Shown: one piece after another, positions 44,322 to 53,582 of the stretch
How positions within the stretch are numbered: position 1 is the first letter of the stretch
Layout of the letters: the number at the start of each line of letters is the position of its first letter
DNA from: REEB76 sp963774895
GTDB lineage: Bacteria; Pseudomonadota; Gammaproteobacteria; Natronospirales; REEB76
NCBI GenBank assembly: GCA_963774895.1
Contig: CAVZGN010000004.1
Location: forward strand, 372,001 to 436,000
Length of the DNA stretch: 64,000 nt
Direction: 5' to 3'
Translations under genes and position numbers: made by a program
Notes under the pieces: generated by a model
What the model saw: only the letters and a program-made list of their open reading frames with translations
The model's database searches: none
Told to the model about the DNA's origin: nothing

Positions 44322-45716
44322 ATGCGCGTCACCCGTAAAACCCGCCTGCAGATCCGCGCCCAGAACTGGAGCTTCGTCATCCTGTTCCTGGCAGCGGTCG
44401 GTCTGGTCGCCTGGCTCAGCACTCAATATGTCTATCAGGCGGATTGGACCTACGGACACCGCAACTCTCTGTCACCCGCAAGCGTGCAACTTTTGAAGAC
44501 CCTCAAGGATCCGCTCAGCTTTACTGCTTTTGTGAGCGATAACCCGCCGTTGCATGACGCCATGCGCCGTTTCGTGGGCAAGTACCAGGAAGTGAAACCC
44601 GACACCAGCCTGAATTTCGTAAATCCTAATACCAACCCGCAGGAGACGCGCAGCCAGGGGATCACCGCCGAGGGTGAAGTGGTCATCGGCTACCAGGGCC
44701 GCACGCAGACTGTGAGTCAGGTCAACGAAGTCAACGTGACCAATGCCATCGAAAGTATTGCCCGCGGCGCGGACCGTTATATCGTGTTCCTGAGCGGCGA
44801 CGGCGAGCGTGATCCGCTCGGCCAGCACAACTTCGACTTGGGCGATTTCGGCAAGCAACTGCAAGACAAGGGCTTCAAGATCGAGACTCTGAATCTCGCG
44901 GCGACGCCCACCGTACCGGCGAATACCGCGGTGCTGGTGATCGCCGGCCCTCAGACCGACCTGTTGCCAGGCGTGGTCAACTTCATCCTCGACTATGTGA
45001 AGCGCGGCGGCAATCTCTTGTGGCTGGGCGATCCCGGACCAGTATATGGATTGGAGCCCTTAGCCAAAGATCTGGGCGTCAGCTTCCAGAAAGGCACCAT
45101 CGTCGATCCGGATTCGCAGCTCTTCGGCATCACCAACCCGACCGTCATCCTCGTAGCTAAATATGACACTGCCAACGCCATCACCCGAGGATTCAACACA
45201 GCTACATTGTTCGCTGGCGCCACCGCTATCCATACCGATCAAAACGGCGGATGGCAGCGTGAGACATTCCTCAAGACCCTGCCACGCAGCTGGCTGGCCA
45301 CCGGTAAATTACAGGGCGAAATCAAATTCGACCCGAAACAGGGCGATAAACAAGGGCCGTTGACGATTGGCATAGACCTGACACGCGAGACCAAGACTGC
45401 CGCTGATGATGCCAGGAAAAATGGTGGCACGGCCGATAAAAGCGTAGCACAGCGCGTGGTCGTGACCGGCGACGGGGATTTCCTTTCCAACGCCTATCTC
45501 AATAATGGCGGCAATCTGATGCTCGGCCTCAATATACTCAACTGGCTTTCCCACGACGACAGTTTCATCAATATCAATACCGAATCGGCCCCCGACCGGA
45601 CCTTGACACTCTCACACGCGCAGCAGGCAGTGATAAGCCTGGGTTTCCTGTTCGTGCTGCCGTTGCTATTGATTGCCAGCGGACTGCTTATCTGGGCCCG
45701 CCGGCGCCGGGCTTGA
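44322..45716 (+). CDS. GldG-like ABC-transporter auxiliary protein
   Basis: 464 residues. One N-terminal TM (~17-35), a large extracytoplasmic region including VVIGYQGRTQTVSQVNEVNVTNAI, FLSGDGERDP and GGNLLWLGDPG, and a second TM at the C-terminus (~440-458). It belongs to the ABC_transp_aux/DUF7088-type family that pairs with ABC-2 permeases. It starts 7 bp after the permease gene. Confidence 0.87.
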   Translation: MRVTRKTRLQIRAQNWSFVILFLAAVGLVAWLSTQYVYQADWTYGHRNSLSPASVQLLKTLKDPLSFTAFVSDNPPLHDAMRRFVGKYQEVKPDTSLNFVNPNTNPQETRSQGITAEGEVVIGYQGRTQTVSQVNEVNVTNAIESIARGADRYIVFLSGDGERDPLGQHNFDLGDFGKQLQDKGFKIETLNLAATPTVPANTAVLVIAGPQTDLLPGVVNFILDYVKRGGNLLWLGDPGPVYGLEPLAKDLGVSFQKGTIVDPDSQLFGITNPTVILVAKYDTANAITRGFNTATLFAGATAIHTDQNGGWQRETFLKTLPRSWLATGKLQGEIKFDPKQGDKQGPLTIGIDLTRETKTAADDARKNGGTADKSVAQRVVVTGDGDFLSNAYLNNGGNLMLGLNILNWLSHDDSFININTESAPDRTLTLSHAQQAVISLGFLFVLPLLLIASGLLIWARRRRA

Positions 45717-45732
45717 TGCGACTGAGACGCTC

Positions 45733-46644
45733 ATGAAATCCCGTCTATGGCTTAACCTGGCGCTGCTGATCACCATCGCGATTCTGGCAACCTTCGTCTA
45801 TTTCAAACCCGGCTTCAAAAAACCACCGCCGCCGGTGATGCTGACAAATCTTCAGGCCGTAGATATCACAGCCATCAAGATTGAGCTTGCGAATACGCCG
45901 GCCGTTGAGCTCGCGCGCACCAGCAGCGGCTGGCAGATGCTTGCGCCCCTTAAATTCCGGGCCGACCAGTTCCTGGTAAAAACTATTTTGGACGACATCC
46001 ATGGCGATGTTAGCGACAGCTTCACGGCCAACTCGGCTGATCTAGCTCAATACGGACTGGATCCGCCAGCCCTGCGTCTATGGCTGAATGGCATCGAGTT
46101 CGATTTCGGTGGCACCGAACCCATCCACAACAATCGCTATGTGAAATCCGGCGATCAGATCCGTCTCACCGGCAACCTGTTGTTCTATCGCATCAACCAT
46201 TCTCCCTATTGGTGGGCCAGCCGACGGCTGTTGCCGGACGACGCGCACATCATCGGCATGCAACTGCCGGATGCGACCCTGACACTCAAGGGCACTCAAT
46301 GGCAGCTGATGCCCGCGAATCCGGCCATAACCTCCGATGCCATCCAGACGCTGGTCGACAACTGGCAAAACGCCCAGGCCATCAGCACGGATAAAATCGG
46401 CAGCGGCAAAGCACAGGGTGAGGTGGCCATCGAGCTGGCTGGCGATAAAACGCCCTTGCGTTTCGCGATCCTTAGTGACCCCAATTTTCTGGTACTCGCC
46501 CGCCCGGATCTGGGACTGGAATACCAGCTCGACAGCGGGCAACGCTCGGACTTGGTGGAACTGAAAACTGAAAAAGCGCCCGCGGCTTCAAATAACCCGG
46601 CCAAGTTGCCCAGCCACAAGCCTGAAGACAAGCCTCTCCATTAA
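45733..46644 (+). CDS. DUF4340-family protein
   Basis: 303 residues with an N-terminal anchor (~6-23) and an extracytoplasmic domain: GWQMLAPLKFRADQFLVKTILDDI, YGLDPPALRLWL, NNRYVKSGDQIRLTGN. This family is regularly the last gene of GldA/F/G-like operons; its job is unknown. The tail is Pro/Lys-rich. It starts 16 bp after the GldG-like gene. Confidence 0.85.
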   Translation: MKSRLWLNLALLITIAILATFVYFKPGFKKPPPPVMLTNLQAVDITAIKIELANTPAVELARTSSGWQMLAPLKFRADQFLVKTILDDIHGDVSDSFTANSADLAQYGLDPPALRLWLNGIEFDFGGTEPIHNNRYVKSGDQIRLTGNLLFYRINHSPYWWASRRLLPDDAHIIGMQLPDATLTLKGTQWQLMPANPAITSDAIQTLVDNWQNAQAISTDKIGSGKAQGEVAIELAGDKTPLRFAILSDPNFLVLARPDLGLEYQLDSGQRSDLVELKTEKAPAASNNPAKLPSHKPEDKPLH

Positions 46645-46695
46645 ACTAAGACGCTTGGGCTGATCCGCCCGTACTTTAATATAAGGCAACACTGC

Positions 46696-47511
46696 GTGCC
46701 CGAACTGCCGGAAGTGGAAACTGCGCGCCGCGGCATCGAACCGCACCTGCTCAAGCATGCGGTTAGCGCTGTCGTGGTGCGCAACAGAAATCTGCGCTGG
46801 CCAGTGCCGCGAGCACTAACCGATACCCTGCCAGGCCAACACATCATCGCCGTCAGCCGGCGCGGGAAATATCTGTTGCTGCATACGCCTGCCGGCACCG
46901 CGCTCCTGCATCTCGGTATGTCCGGCAGCTTGCGGGTTCTGCCGGCGGATACACTGGCGGAAAAGCATGACCACTTGGACATCGTATTAGATAGCGGCCT
47001 TGCACTGCGGTTGCGCGACCCGCGCCGTTTCGGCACGCTGCTGTGGACTATAGGCAATCCCGAGCATCACAAACTGCTGCGCACCTTGGGTACGGAACCC
47101 TTGGGTGACGAATTTGACGGTGATTACCTGTTTGCCAAGGCCCGCAGACGCAAAGTGGCCATCAAGAATTTCATCATGAACAGCCATATCGTGGTCGGTG
47201 TCGGCAACATCTACGCCAGCGAAGCCCTGTTTTTGGCGCGCATCCACCCGCAGCGCGCTGCTGGCAAGGTTTCGCGGGAAAGTTATCAGGCTCTCGCCAA
47301 AGCGATCCGCAAAGTTCTCAATGCCGCCATCAAGGCCGGCGGCACTACCTTGCGGAATTTCAGCCGTGCCGACGGCGAACCCGGCTATTTCCGCCAGCAT
47401 CTGCGGGTCTACGGCCGCGAGGGCAAAGCCTGCGAACGCTGTGGCTCAACCATCCGCTCCCGCGTCACCGGCCAGCGCAGCACGTATTACTGCCCACGCT
47501 GCCAGCATTAA
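46696..47511 (+). CDS. mutM: Formamidopyrimidine-DNA glycosylase
   Basis: Removes 8-oxoguanine and formamidopyrimidines and nicks the abasic site. It has 271 residues with a GTG start. N-terminal PELPEVET gives the catalytic Pro2 and Glu3; Lys58 lies in RRGKYLLL. The helix-two-turn-helix contains VGVGNIYASEALF. The C-terminal zinc finger is CERCG ... YYCPRCQH. Complete. Confidence 0.96.
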   Translation: MPELPEVETARRGIEPHLLKHAVSAVVVRNRNLRWPVPRALTDTLPGQHIIAVSRRGKYLLLHTPAGTALLHLGMSGSLRVLPADTLAEKHDHLDIVLDSGLALRLRDPRRFGTLLWTIGNPEHHKLLRTLGTEPLGDEFDGDYLFAKARRRKVAIKNFIMNSHIVVGVGNIYASEALFLARIHPQRAAGKVSRESYQALAKAIRKVLNAAIKAGGTTLRNFSRADGEPGYFRQHLRVYGREGKACERCGSTIRSRVTGQRSTYYCPRCQH

Positions 47512-47571
47512 TACTCAGCGGCAGTTACAATTCCTTACGAGCGGCTTCAAAATATAGAGCGCTGGTTTTCA

Positions 47572-47687
47572 GCCCTTCTCCCTCCGGGAGAAGGGTTGGG
47601 ATGAGGGCCCGGTGGCGCAGAACGCCAAATCCTTGCCTGACCCTCACCCGCCCCTCTGGGGCACCCTCTCCCGAAGAGCGAGGGATA
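47572..47687. repeat. Dispersed intergenic repeat (CCCTTCTCCC / GGGAGAAGGG type)
   Basis: Starts CCCTTCTCCCTCCGGGAGAA followed by GGGTTGGGATGAGGGC and ends CACCCTCTCCCGAAGAGCG. This arrangement of outer inverted blocks is a widespread proteobacterial intergenic repeat. It is just upstream of the PduO gene. Confidence 0.65.
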
Positions 47688-47727
47688 GTTGAGATGATTT
47701 CGACTGACGAATATTTGGTGTAACAAC

Positions 47728-48273
47728 ATGGGTAACCGGCTTTCAAAAATTTACACCCGCACCGGCGATGACGGCACCACCGGCTTGGGTGATGGCACGC
47801 GCGTGGCAAAAGACGATGTGCGCGTGGAAGCCTACGGCACATTGGATGAACTCAATAGTGTCATGGGTCTACTGCTGGCTGAGGACTTACCGCGTGATGT
47901 CGCGGCTGCACTGCAACCCATCCAGCATGAGCTTTTTGATTTGGGCAGCGAATTCTGCCTGCCGGGTTATAAAGCCATAACCGCGGAACATGTGCAGCGG
48001 CTGGAAGATACACTCGATAAGTTCAACGAATCACTACCGCCCCTGAAGGAGTTCATTCTGCCCGGCGGCAGCCGCCCTGCAGCTCTCTGTCACTTGGCCC
48101 GGACCGTCTGCCGTCGCGCCGAGCGCCGCGCCTGGACACTTCATAAGCAGCATCCTCAGAATCCCGAAAGCATCAAATATCTCAACCGGCTATCGGATTT
48201 ACTATTTGTGCTGGCGCGAGTAATCGCGCGCCAGAGCGAGGGTCAGGAAGTGCTGTGGAAGCACGAACGTTAA
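47728..48273 (+). CDS. Cob(I)alamin adenosyltransferase, PduO type
   Basis: Makes adenosylcobalamin from cob(I)alamin and ATP. It has 181 residues: TRTGDDGTTGLGDGTRVAKDD for ATP binding, EAYGTLDELNS, FILPGGSRPAALCHLARTVCRRAERR (catalytic Arg/Asp helix) and YLNRLSDLLFVLAR. All are present. A btuF-like gene lies 4 kb away beyond an AT-rich insert, so cobalamin salvage may be the shared theme. Confidence 0.93.
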   Translation: MGNRLSKIYTRTGDDGTTGLGDGTRVAKDDVRVEAYGTLDELNSVMGLLLAEDLPRDVAAALQPIQHELFDLGSEFCLPGYKAITAEHVQRLEDTLDKFNESLPPLKEFILPGGSRPAALCHLARTVCRRAERRAWTLHKQHPQNPESIKYLNRLSDLLFVLARVIARQSEGQEVLWKHER

Positions 48274-48292
48274 AGTATTGGCTTTGCTCTAG

Positions 48293-48505
48293 GTGTTCCG
48301 TGTCAGCATAAGTCGTTTCGCCACGTCTCCATGCCGTTCGCGCTCATCAACTTGCATGATGAGGCATTCGGTCGGTTACCAGCTGGCTAACGACGGTCAG
48401 GATACACGGACAATCCAGCACTATCTCGGTCACAAAAATATACAACATACCGTCCGGTACACTGAGCTACCCACAAGCAGATTCAAGAATTTTTGGGTGG
48501 ATTAG
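48293..48505 (+). pseudogene. Tyrosine recombinase (integrase) C-terminal remnant
   Basis: The readable part MMRHSVGYQLANDG, then DTRTIQHYLGHKNIQHTVRYTEL, keeps the Arg-x-x-His box (RHSVGYQL), the LGH motif and the nucleophilic Tyr (RYT) of tyrosine recombinases, ending RFKNFW. Upstream of it the frame loses similarity, so ~80% of the protein is missing. It marks an old integration beside the accessory patch. Confidence 0.8.
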
Positions 48506-49033
48506 TCAAGGATTTAATTGTTATGGTCGCTTCAACCACTTTCTTATGAAGAACATGCATATCACAACAACGCCTCATGACCATACGAAAGTATGATTGA
48601 CAATATAGAAATGTATGATATTGATATCTGTACAAGCACCATCGGCTGATTTTTTTAACTTCCAATAATCTCCCCATACCTGCATCTGATATGTTAGTTC
48701 TTGAGAATATCTTTTCTCTGCTTCATCGGATTTTGGGTGCGCGTTTAACCATTACCCGTCTTTGTTAATATCCGTATTCATGACCTTATTTTTAACAAAC
48801 TGAGAATGTGCCATATATTCCATATGTACACAGAGTACAGTTTGAGGAATCAAAGGGTACAAGAATAATCTGACAACAATACAAATAATTCTAATTCCAA
48901 TGTACTTCGTATGTTTTTTCACATCAGAACCTCACCTTTTCATAAAACACGTCTAGTAATTGGAATTCATTCATATAGCTTTCTTCTAAGTTAGATAACA
49001 CTTGCAATGCCCTTAGATTTTATGAATGACTTT
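48506..49033. other. AT-rich intergenic region, no gene seen
   Basis: About 530 bp, strongly AT-rich compared with the core genome on either side. No ORF with a ribosome binding site or RNA gene was recognised. It is probably decayed mobile DNA. Confidence 0.5.
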
Positions 49034-50581
49034 TTAATTATCATTCCAATTTCTATCTAATAGCTTGGTAAGCCGCGTAACACTCGCATTTATACTTGAT
49101 GATGCCTGTTCGATAGTATGTTTATCAATTTGCCTCACCTCACCATTTACGGCAATAAAAGGTTTGTGCTTAGCCGCCGCATCTAAAAGACGCTTGGCAT
49201 CTTCTATTGTGCTAGTCCAACCAGAATTAAAGCTAGCCAGAGCCTCCGTATATTGAGGAGTCCCCGGTGGCCATGGCAATGATTTCTTCGCCATTTCAGG
49301 TACTTCTTTTTCTAGTTGTATTAGACGTTCAGTTTTTACCACCTGATGAACATTATATGAGAGAAGCGCACTTTTCCAGAGTTCCTTCTCAAATTCCTGC
49401 GCGACTAAAATGCTTCCTTTAAACCAATTAATGGCCAAAGTGACATCGTGTTCAGATTCTCCGTTGAATTGCTGCCAGAATTGATCGTGCAGAGCTTTAT
49501 CTATGTGACCGTTTGGCCCCAGAACTTGTTTTAGATAATAGTCTTCGTTTTGAGAATTGTTTGGTTGTGTAGGGCTTGCGTGCATATCAGAGTTGGATTG
49601 GACTAATTGCGTATCACTATTCAAATAAGCGTCCATGGCCTTGGCTATCCCCACTCGCTGCATTTCACGTGTTAGCGCCTGACCAGCCTCTACCTGTGCC
49701 GGTGTCATCGAATTCATAATTTTGCTTCGAAGCTGCGCTGCCGTGCTCAATACAATGCTATCTTTTGCGCTTGAGGCAGCCATATTAAAAAGCGCATAAC
49801 CTACAATAAAGTCCTGTTGTACTCCTTCACCAGCGAAATAAAGCGTTCCAAGGGCAACTTCTGCTCTGGGATACGGTAAGTAAGCAGCCTCTCGAAACCA
49901 CTTTACTGCTTGGACATAGTCCTGTGGCACTCCGGAACCATCGAGATACGCCAAGGCTAAATCGTATTGCGCTTCCGCATCTCCTTTTTCTGCTGACTTG
50001 CGATACCATGTCACCGCTTGCGCATGGTCTTTCGGTACACCTTTGCCATTGTCGTACATATCTGCAATTTCGTATTGCGCTGAGGCGTTTCCTTGTGCCG
50101 CAGACTTATTAAACCATACCATAGCTTGCGAATAGTCTTGCTTTACTCCAATGCCGCCTATGTATGCGTACCCAATAGCCAATTGGGCAAACATATCTCC
50201 TTTTTCAGCTAACTTACGATACAAAGTGAATGCTTTTGCATCATCCTGCGGTACGCCTTTTCCATCTGAGTACATTTCTCCAAGGGCATAGAGCGCATCA
50301 GTATTCCCTTGTTCAGCGGCTTTGCTATACCACTTTGCCGCTTCTTTATAATCCTGTGGCATACCTTGCCCATTGGAATAAAGAAATCCAAGCCTATCTT
50401 GTGCCTCAGCATCACCTTGAGCCGCGGCACTTGACCAATTCTTGAATGCTGTCTTGTAATCCTTGGCTGTATATGCTTGTGACGCAGCATCATCCAGCTC
50501 CCATACTGTTGCCGCAATTGCATTGAATGTGAAAAGAATAAACCCAAGTAAGAAACACAAAGTAATAGATGGTTTTGTCAT
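49034..50581 (-). CDS. Secreted Sel1-repeat protein
   Basis: 515 residues with a signal peptide (FLLGFILFTFNAIAA). Residues ~50-270 hold six Sel1-like repeats of 36 residues, each with an LGxxYxxGxGVPQDY core (for example ALGEMYSDGKGVPQDD and DLALAYLDGSGVPQDY). The C-terminal ~220 residues show no recognised domain. Sel1 repeats are protein-binding scaffolds. Lower GC and different codon use suggest acquisition. The small coiled-coil gene is immediately upstream. Confidence 0.85.
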   Translation of the reverse strand: MTKPSITLCFLLGFILFTFNAIAATVWELDDAASQAYTAKDYKTAFKNWSSAAAQGDAEAQDRLGFLYSNGQGMPQDYKEAAKWYSKAAEQGNTDALYALGEMYSDGKGVPQDDAKAFTLYRKLAEKGDMFAQLAIGYAYIGGIGVKQDYSQAMVWFNKSAAQGNASAQYEIADMYDNGKGVPKDHAQAVTWYRKSAEKGDAEAQYDLALAYLDGSGVPQDYVQAVKWFREAAYLPYPRAEVALGTLYFAGEGVQQDFIVGYALFNMAASSAKDSIVLSTAAQLRSKIMNSMTPAQVEAGQALTREMQRVGIAKAMDAYLNSDTQLVQSNSDMHASPTQPNNSQNEDYYLKQVLGPNGHIDKALHDQFWQQFNGESEHDVTLAINWFKGSILVAQEFEKELWKSALLSYNVHQVVKTERLIQLEKEVPEMAKKSLPWPPGTPQYTEALASFNSGWTSTIEDAKRLLDAAAKHKPFIAVNGEVRQIDKHTIEQASSSINASVTRLTKLLDRNWNDN

Positions 50582-50593
50582 AACCTTAAATAC

Positions 50594-50950
50594 TCAGCGA
50601 GGTGGAGGGTCACTTTCAACACATTGGTTATATTCGTCTACAGCGTTGTTGTAATCATCCGTAGCACTTTGTAATTCATCGTTTGCTTCATTATAGTGGT
50701 CAACAGCGTTATTATAGTCGCCCTCTTCCATCGAACAATCTTCTCCATCACTTGTACACATGGTTAAATTGCTTTGTGCGTCTTCTACATCGGATTGTGC
50801 CGACTCAACTTCTTCTTTAGCATTAACAAGGTTTGAACGAGCCTCAGATACTTGGTCTAAGTCAGAACTACAAAGGTCTTGAGCAAAACCGTAGCACGCG
50901 AACGTCATAAATGACGTTATCAATGCGATTTTAATAAGCGTTGTCTTCAT
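50594..50950 (-). CDS. Small secreted coiled-coil protein
   Basis: 118 residues. Signal peptide at about 1-23 (ending GFAQ). The mature chain is acidic and helical with repeated N/D-A-x-D-E-Y spacing (YNNAVDHYNEANDELQSATDD), fitting a coiled coil, plus four Cys residues that could form disulfides (two in CTSDGEDC). No family recognised. It is 12 bp upstream of the Sel1 gene, so the two probably act together. Confidence 0.7.
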   Translation of the reverse strand: MKTTLIKIALITSFMTFACYGFAQDLCSSDLDQVSEARSNLVNAKEEVESAQSDVEDAQSNLTMCTSDGEDCSMEEGDYNNAVDHYNEANDELQSATDDYNNAVDEYNQCVESDPPPR

Positions 50951-51560
50951 AGTAATGGCCCAGTGTTAACACACATATAAAGCGCACCGGCTAGTATTCA
51001 CTCGTATAACATATATGAAACGTTATCTCGGTTTTCCACCATCGCCATATCCAGAGATGCACGCACAATTGTCACAATCTGACAATACTTGTCACTTATG
51101 CCATCTATTACACCGACATCCAACATGGTCTTTAGCAGCATCAAACACTAACAATAGGGTTTTGCCTGCTTAACAACACCCCAACGCGCGATAAAAGTAT
51201 TTCAGATTCGTATCTATCCAATAATTGCCTAAATTAATACAAGCAACATGGATGCCAATGTCACAAACCATTAAGCATTGGGAGGCACATTTCTTACCGC
51301 CGACATAGCAGCACTAAGGTTGCGCTATCGTACCTGTAATTACGACCATAATATCAAATAAGAAAATAGGGAAATTCAATAAATATTAGACACGCGGCTA
51401 TTGGCGCAGGAGTTCGCTATGACACTTAAAGAAATATTCGATAAAGCAAGTGATGGTTCTACTGAGAAACAGAAGGCGAAGATAACGGCGCTGTCAAATC
51501 GCTATGGCTTTGAAGAGACCAAGATACAAAAATGCTTGGCGACGGGACGTCTCCAACACC
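50951..51560. other. AT-rich intergenic region
   Basis: About 600 bp with no confident gene. A frame starting at ATG 51419 (MTLKEIFDKASDGSTEKQKA ...) reads ~40 plausible residues and then continues antisense into the next gene; it may be the start of a gene cut off by arrival of the DUF2971 gene. Confidence 0.35.
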
Positions 51561-52454
51561 TTACAACTTATCGAAAACGAGTTTCCCACCTCTATCGCGC
51601 TTGGCTCGGAAGATCGTGATGTCAGGATTAACGATGCGGGCCTTACCAACGATGCCCTCGACGTCGGACTTCTCCATCTCGAGCCCAAGATACAGCTCCG
51701 TTATCTCTTCAGGATGGTATGGGCGCATATTCCAGGGCTCCTCATCTTTCATGATCGGAATGGCTAGGCGATATTCGCCTTCGTGCTGCCAAACCAGAGT
51801 TTTGGTGTGGATGATCCGTTCGACATTCTCCTTGATTTGGGTTTCATGATCACCCCAAAAAGTTCCAGCGATAAATTCATGAATATCTTCAAAGAACGAA
51901 GGGCGTTTTTCGCGATATATGACGGGACGAAAGAGCTGGAATTTAGAGTCCTTGGCTAAATTTGGTTGGATTCGCAAAGAAACGCCCTTGTGCTTTTCAG
52001 CATACTCGGTCCACATGCGCTCCGAGTCTTTGTGGGTAGAGACGCAAAACACGCGATAACTCTGCATGAACTCGTTGATCTCTGCGATATACGCCTGCGC
52101 TCTGTCACGGTGGTACTCGACGTCATATATCCGTTTGCCGGAGTTCATCAGTTCGGCCCGAACCAGCTCAACAGCATTTGGATTCGCTCGGCAAACCTTC
52201 TGAATGCCCCTGATTTTTTCCTTCATCGGAGAACTGCATGTGGGCTCCTCGTCAAGGTGCCGTAGGATCACGTCGGTGAAGCTCCCCACGATCTTCTTCA
52301 GTGCTTGTTCGGTGTCTTCAGGGAAGATGCTTTGAATCGTTAGGTCTTCTGTGTCGTTGAAATCAGACGGTTTTGCGTGTTTGAACGTTCTATTTCCGAG
52401 CGTCAGCCTCGCACCTGAAACGTCGAGGTACTTATAAAGCGGCGGGAGGATCAT
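51561..52454 (-). CDS. DUF2971-family protein
   Basis: 297 residues. Family features: LYKYLDVSGARLTLGNRTFKHAKPSDFNDTED at the N-terminus, the central VFCVSTHKDSERMWTEYAEKHKGVSLRI, and VWQHEGEYRLAI. The function is unknown; members occur patchily in genomic islands, sometimes near defence genes. The neighbourhood (integrase remnant, AT-rich DNA) fits mobile cargo. Confidence 0.8.
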   Translation of the reverse strand: MILPPLYKYLDVSGARLTLGNRTFKHAKPSDFNDTEDLTIQSIFPEDTEQALKKIVGSFTDVILRHLDEEPTCSSPMKEKIRGIQKVCRANPNAVELVRAELMNSGKRIYDVEYHRDRAQAYIAEINEFMQSYRVFCVSTHKDSERMWTEYAEKHKGVSLRIQPNLAKDSKFQLFRPVIYREKRPSFFEDIHEFIAGTFWGDHETQIKENVERIIHTKTLVWQHEGEYRLAIPIMKDEEPWNMRPYHPEEITELYLGLEMEKSDVEGIVGKARIVNPDITIFRAKRDRGGKLVFDKL

Positions 52455-52551
52455 CTAAGCAAACACCATCTCGTTTGGCATCCAGCTTCGAGTGGCTAGC
52501 GACGGTATCGCGAACTGAAGCAAGGGGTCGGAAGTGGCCATCGAACAACGC

Positions 52552-53430
52552 TTAGCCTGAAGTCGCTTTGTGGTGCTTACGCACCTTCTCTAGATCTTCA
52601 CACAGTTGCTTTCCGCCTTGCAGAATCCTTGGTGTGGCGCGCGCGAGCAGGTCGCTTGAAATACTGAACAAACTGTCCGTGCCCACTGCGCTTATCTGCG
52701 GCCAGCGCTGCCATTCCTTGAGGCGTGCGTCCGTGCCCTCATCACTACCAGTGACGATGGCCTGTGGATCGCGCGCCAATACGGATTCCAGACTCACGGG
52801 TGCTGCCAGTTCCTTAAGATCGGAGAAAATATTGTGGCCGCCGCAGAATTCGATCATGTGGCTGATGATCTGGCGGCCGCCGACGGTATACAGCGGCATG
52901 CCGGAGATCTCATAGAACACCCTCACCGGCGCGCGTCCCGCATAGTCCTGGTGCAAACCATCAAGTCCATCTAGAAATTGCTTTGCAGCTGTATGCGCTT
53001 CTACATCATGGCCGGTGATCCGCCCGATAAGTTCTAGATTTTTTGCAACGTCGGTCAATTGACCGAAACCGATGACGAGCACATTCAATCCAAGTGAGCG
53101 CAGGTGCTCGATGACTGTGGCCGGTGTCCCGCCCTGCCAGGCAAGGATGAGGTCGGGTTTGAGCGCCACCAGCCGTTCCAGATCCACACGGAAGGCATCA
53201 CCGATGCGTGGCAATTGTTTGGCGGCGGCTGGGTAATTGCTGTAGCTGTCCGCACCCACCATCTGCTTGCCGGCGCCGGCGTCGTAGGCGAGCGCGGTGA
53301 GATCTGGTGCCAGGCTTACGATGCGCTGCGCTGGTGCGTCCAGGGTGAGGCTGTGATGATCTGCACCGCTGACAGTGATCGCGGCCGAAGTCGTAACTGA
53401 AAAAACGAAAAACAGCGCGCCGAGGAACAA
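52552..53430 (-). CDS. btuF: Periplasmic cobalamin-binding protein BtuF-like
   Basis: Substrate-binding protein of the class III (helical backbone) type. The mature region starts ITVSGADHHSLTLDAPAQRIVSLAPDLTALAYDAGAG, with PDLILAWQGGTPATVIEHLRSLGLNV and MPLYTVGGRQIISHMIEFCGG. A signal peptide (FLGALFFVFSVTTSAA) is visible. The start is uncertain: a TTG at 53428-53430 begins just before the signal peptide (292 residues), while an ATG at 53587-53589 would include a dispersed repeat. Other iron-siderophore or haem binders share the fold; the B12 assignment also leans on the nearby PduO gene. Confidence 0.8.
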   Translation of the reverse strand: MFLGALFFVFSVTTSAAITVSGADHHSLTLDAPAQRIVSLAPDLTALAYDAGAGKQMVGADSYSNYPAAAKQLPRIGDAFRVDLERLVALKPDLILAWQGGTPATVIEHLRSLGLNVLVIGFGQLTDVAKNLELIGRITGHDVEAHTAAKQFLDGLDGLHQDYAGRAPVRVFYEISGMPLYTVGGRQIISHMIEFCGGHNIFSDLKELAAPVSLESVLARDPQAIVTGSDEGTDARLKEWQRWPQISAVGTDSLFSISSDLLARATPRILQGGKQLCEDLEKVRKHHKATSG

Positions 53431-53460
53431 ACGAACAATATTCTGTTCAATAACCGTCGT

Positions 53461-53570
53461 GAGACGGAGCGAGGCAAGGCGCGCACCGGCGAGGAACCGG
53501 AGTGTACACGGCAGTACATGAGGATTCCGAGACGGCGCGCAACACCGCCGCAGCCCGTCGTAACAGGTTT
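53461..53570. repeat. Dispersed repeat, second copy
   Basis: On the minus strand GGCGGTGTTGCGCGCCGTC, ATGTACTGCCGTGTACACTCC and CCGGTGCGCGCCTTGC appear in the same order as in the tRNA-Ile/Ala spacer copy. It lies between ampE and btuF, at the 5' end of btuF, and confuses start prediction there. Confidence 0.6.
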
Positions 53571-53582
53571 GTGCGCAGAGTT

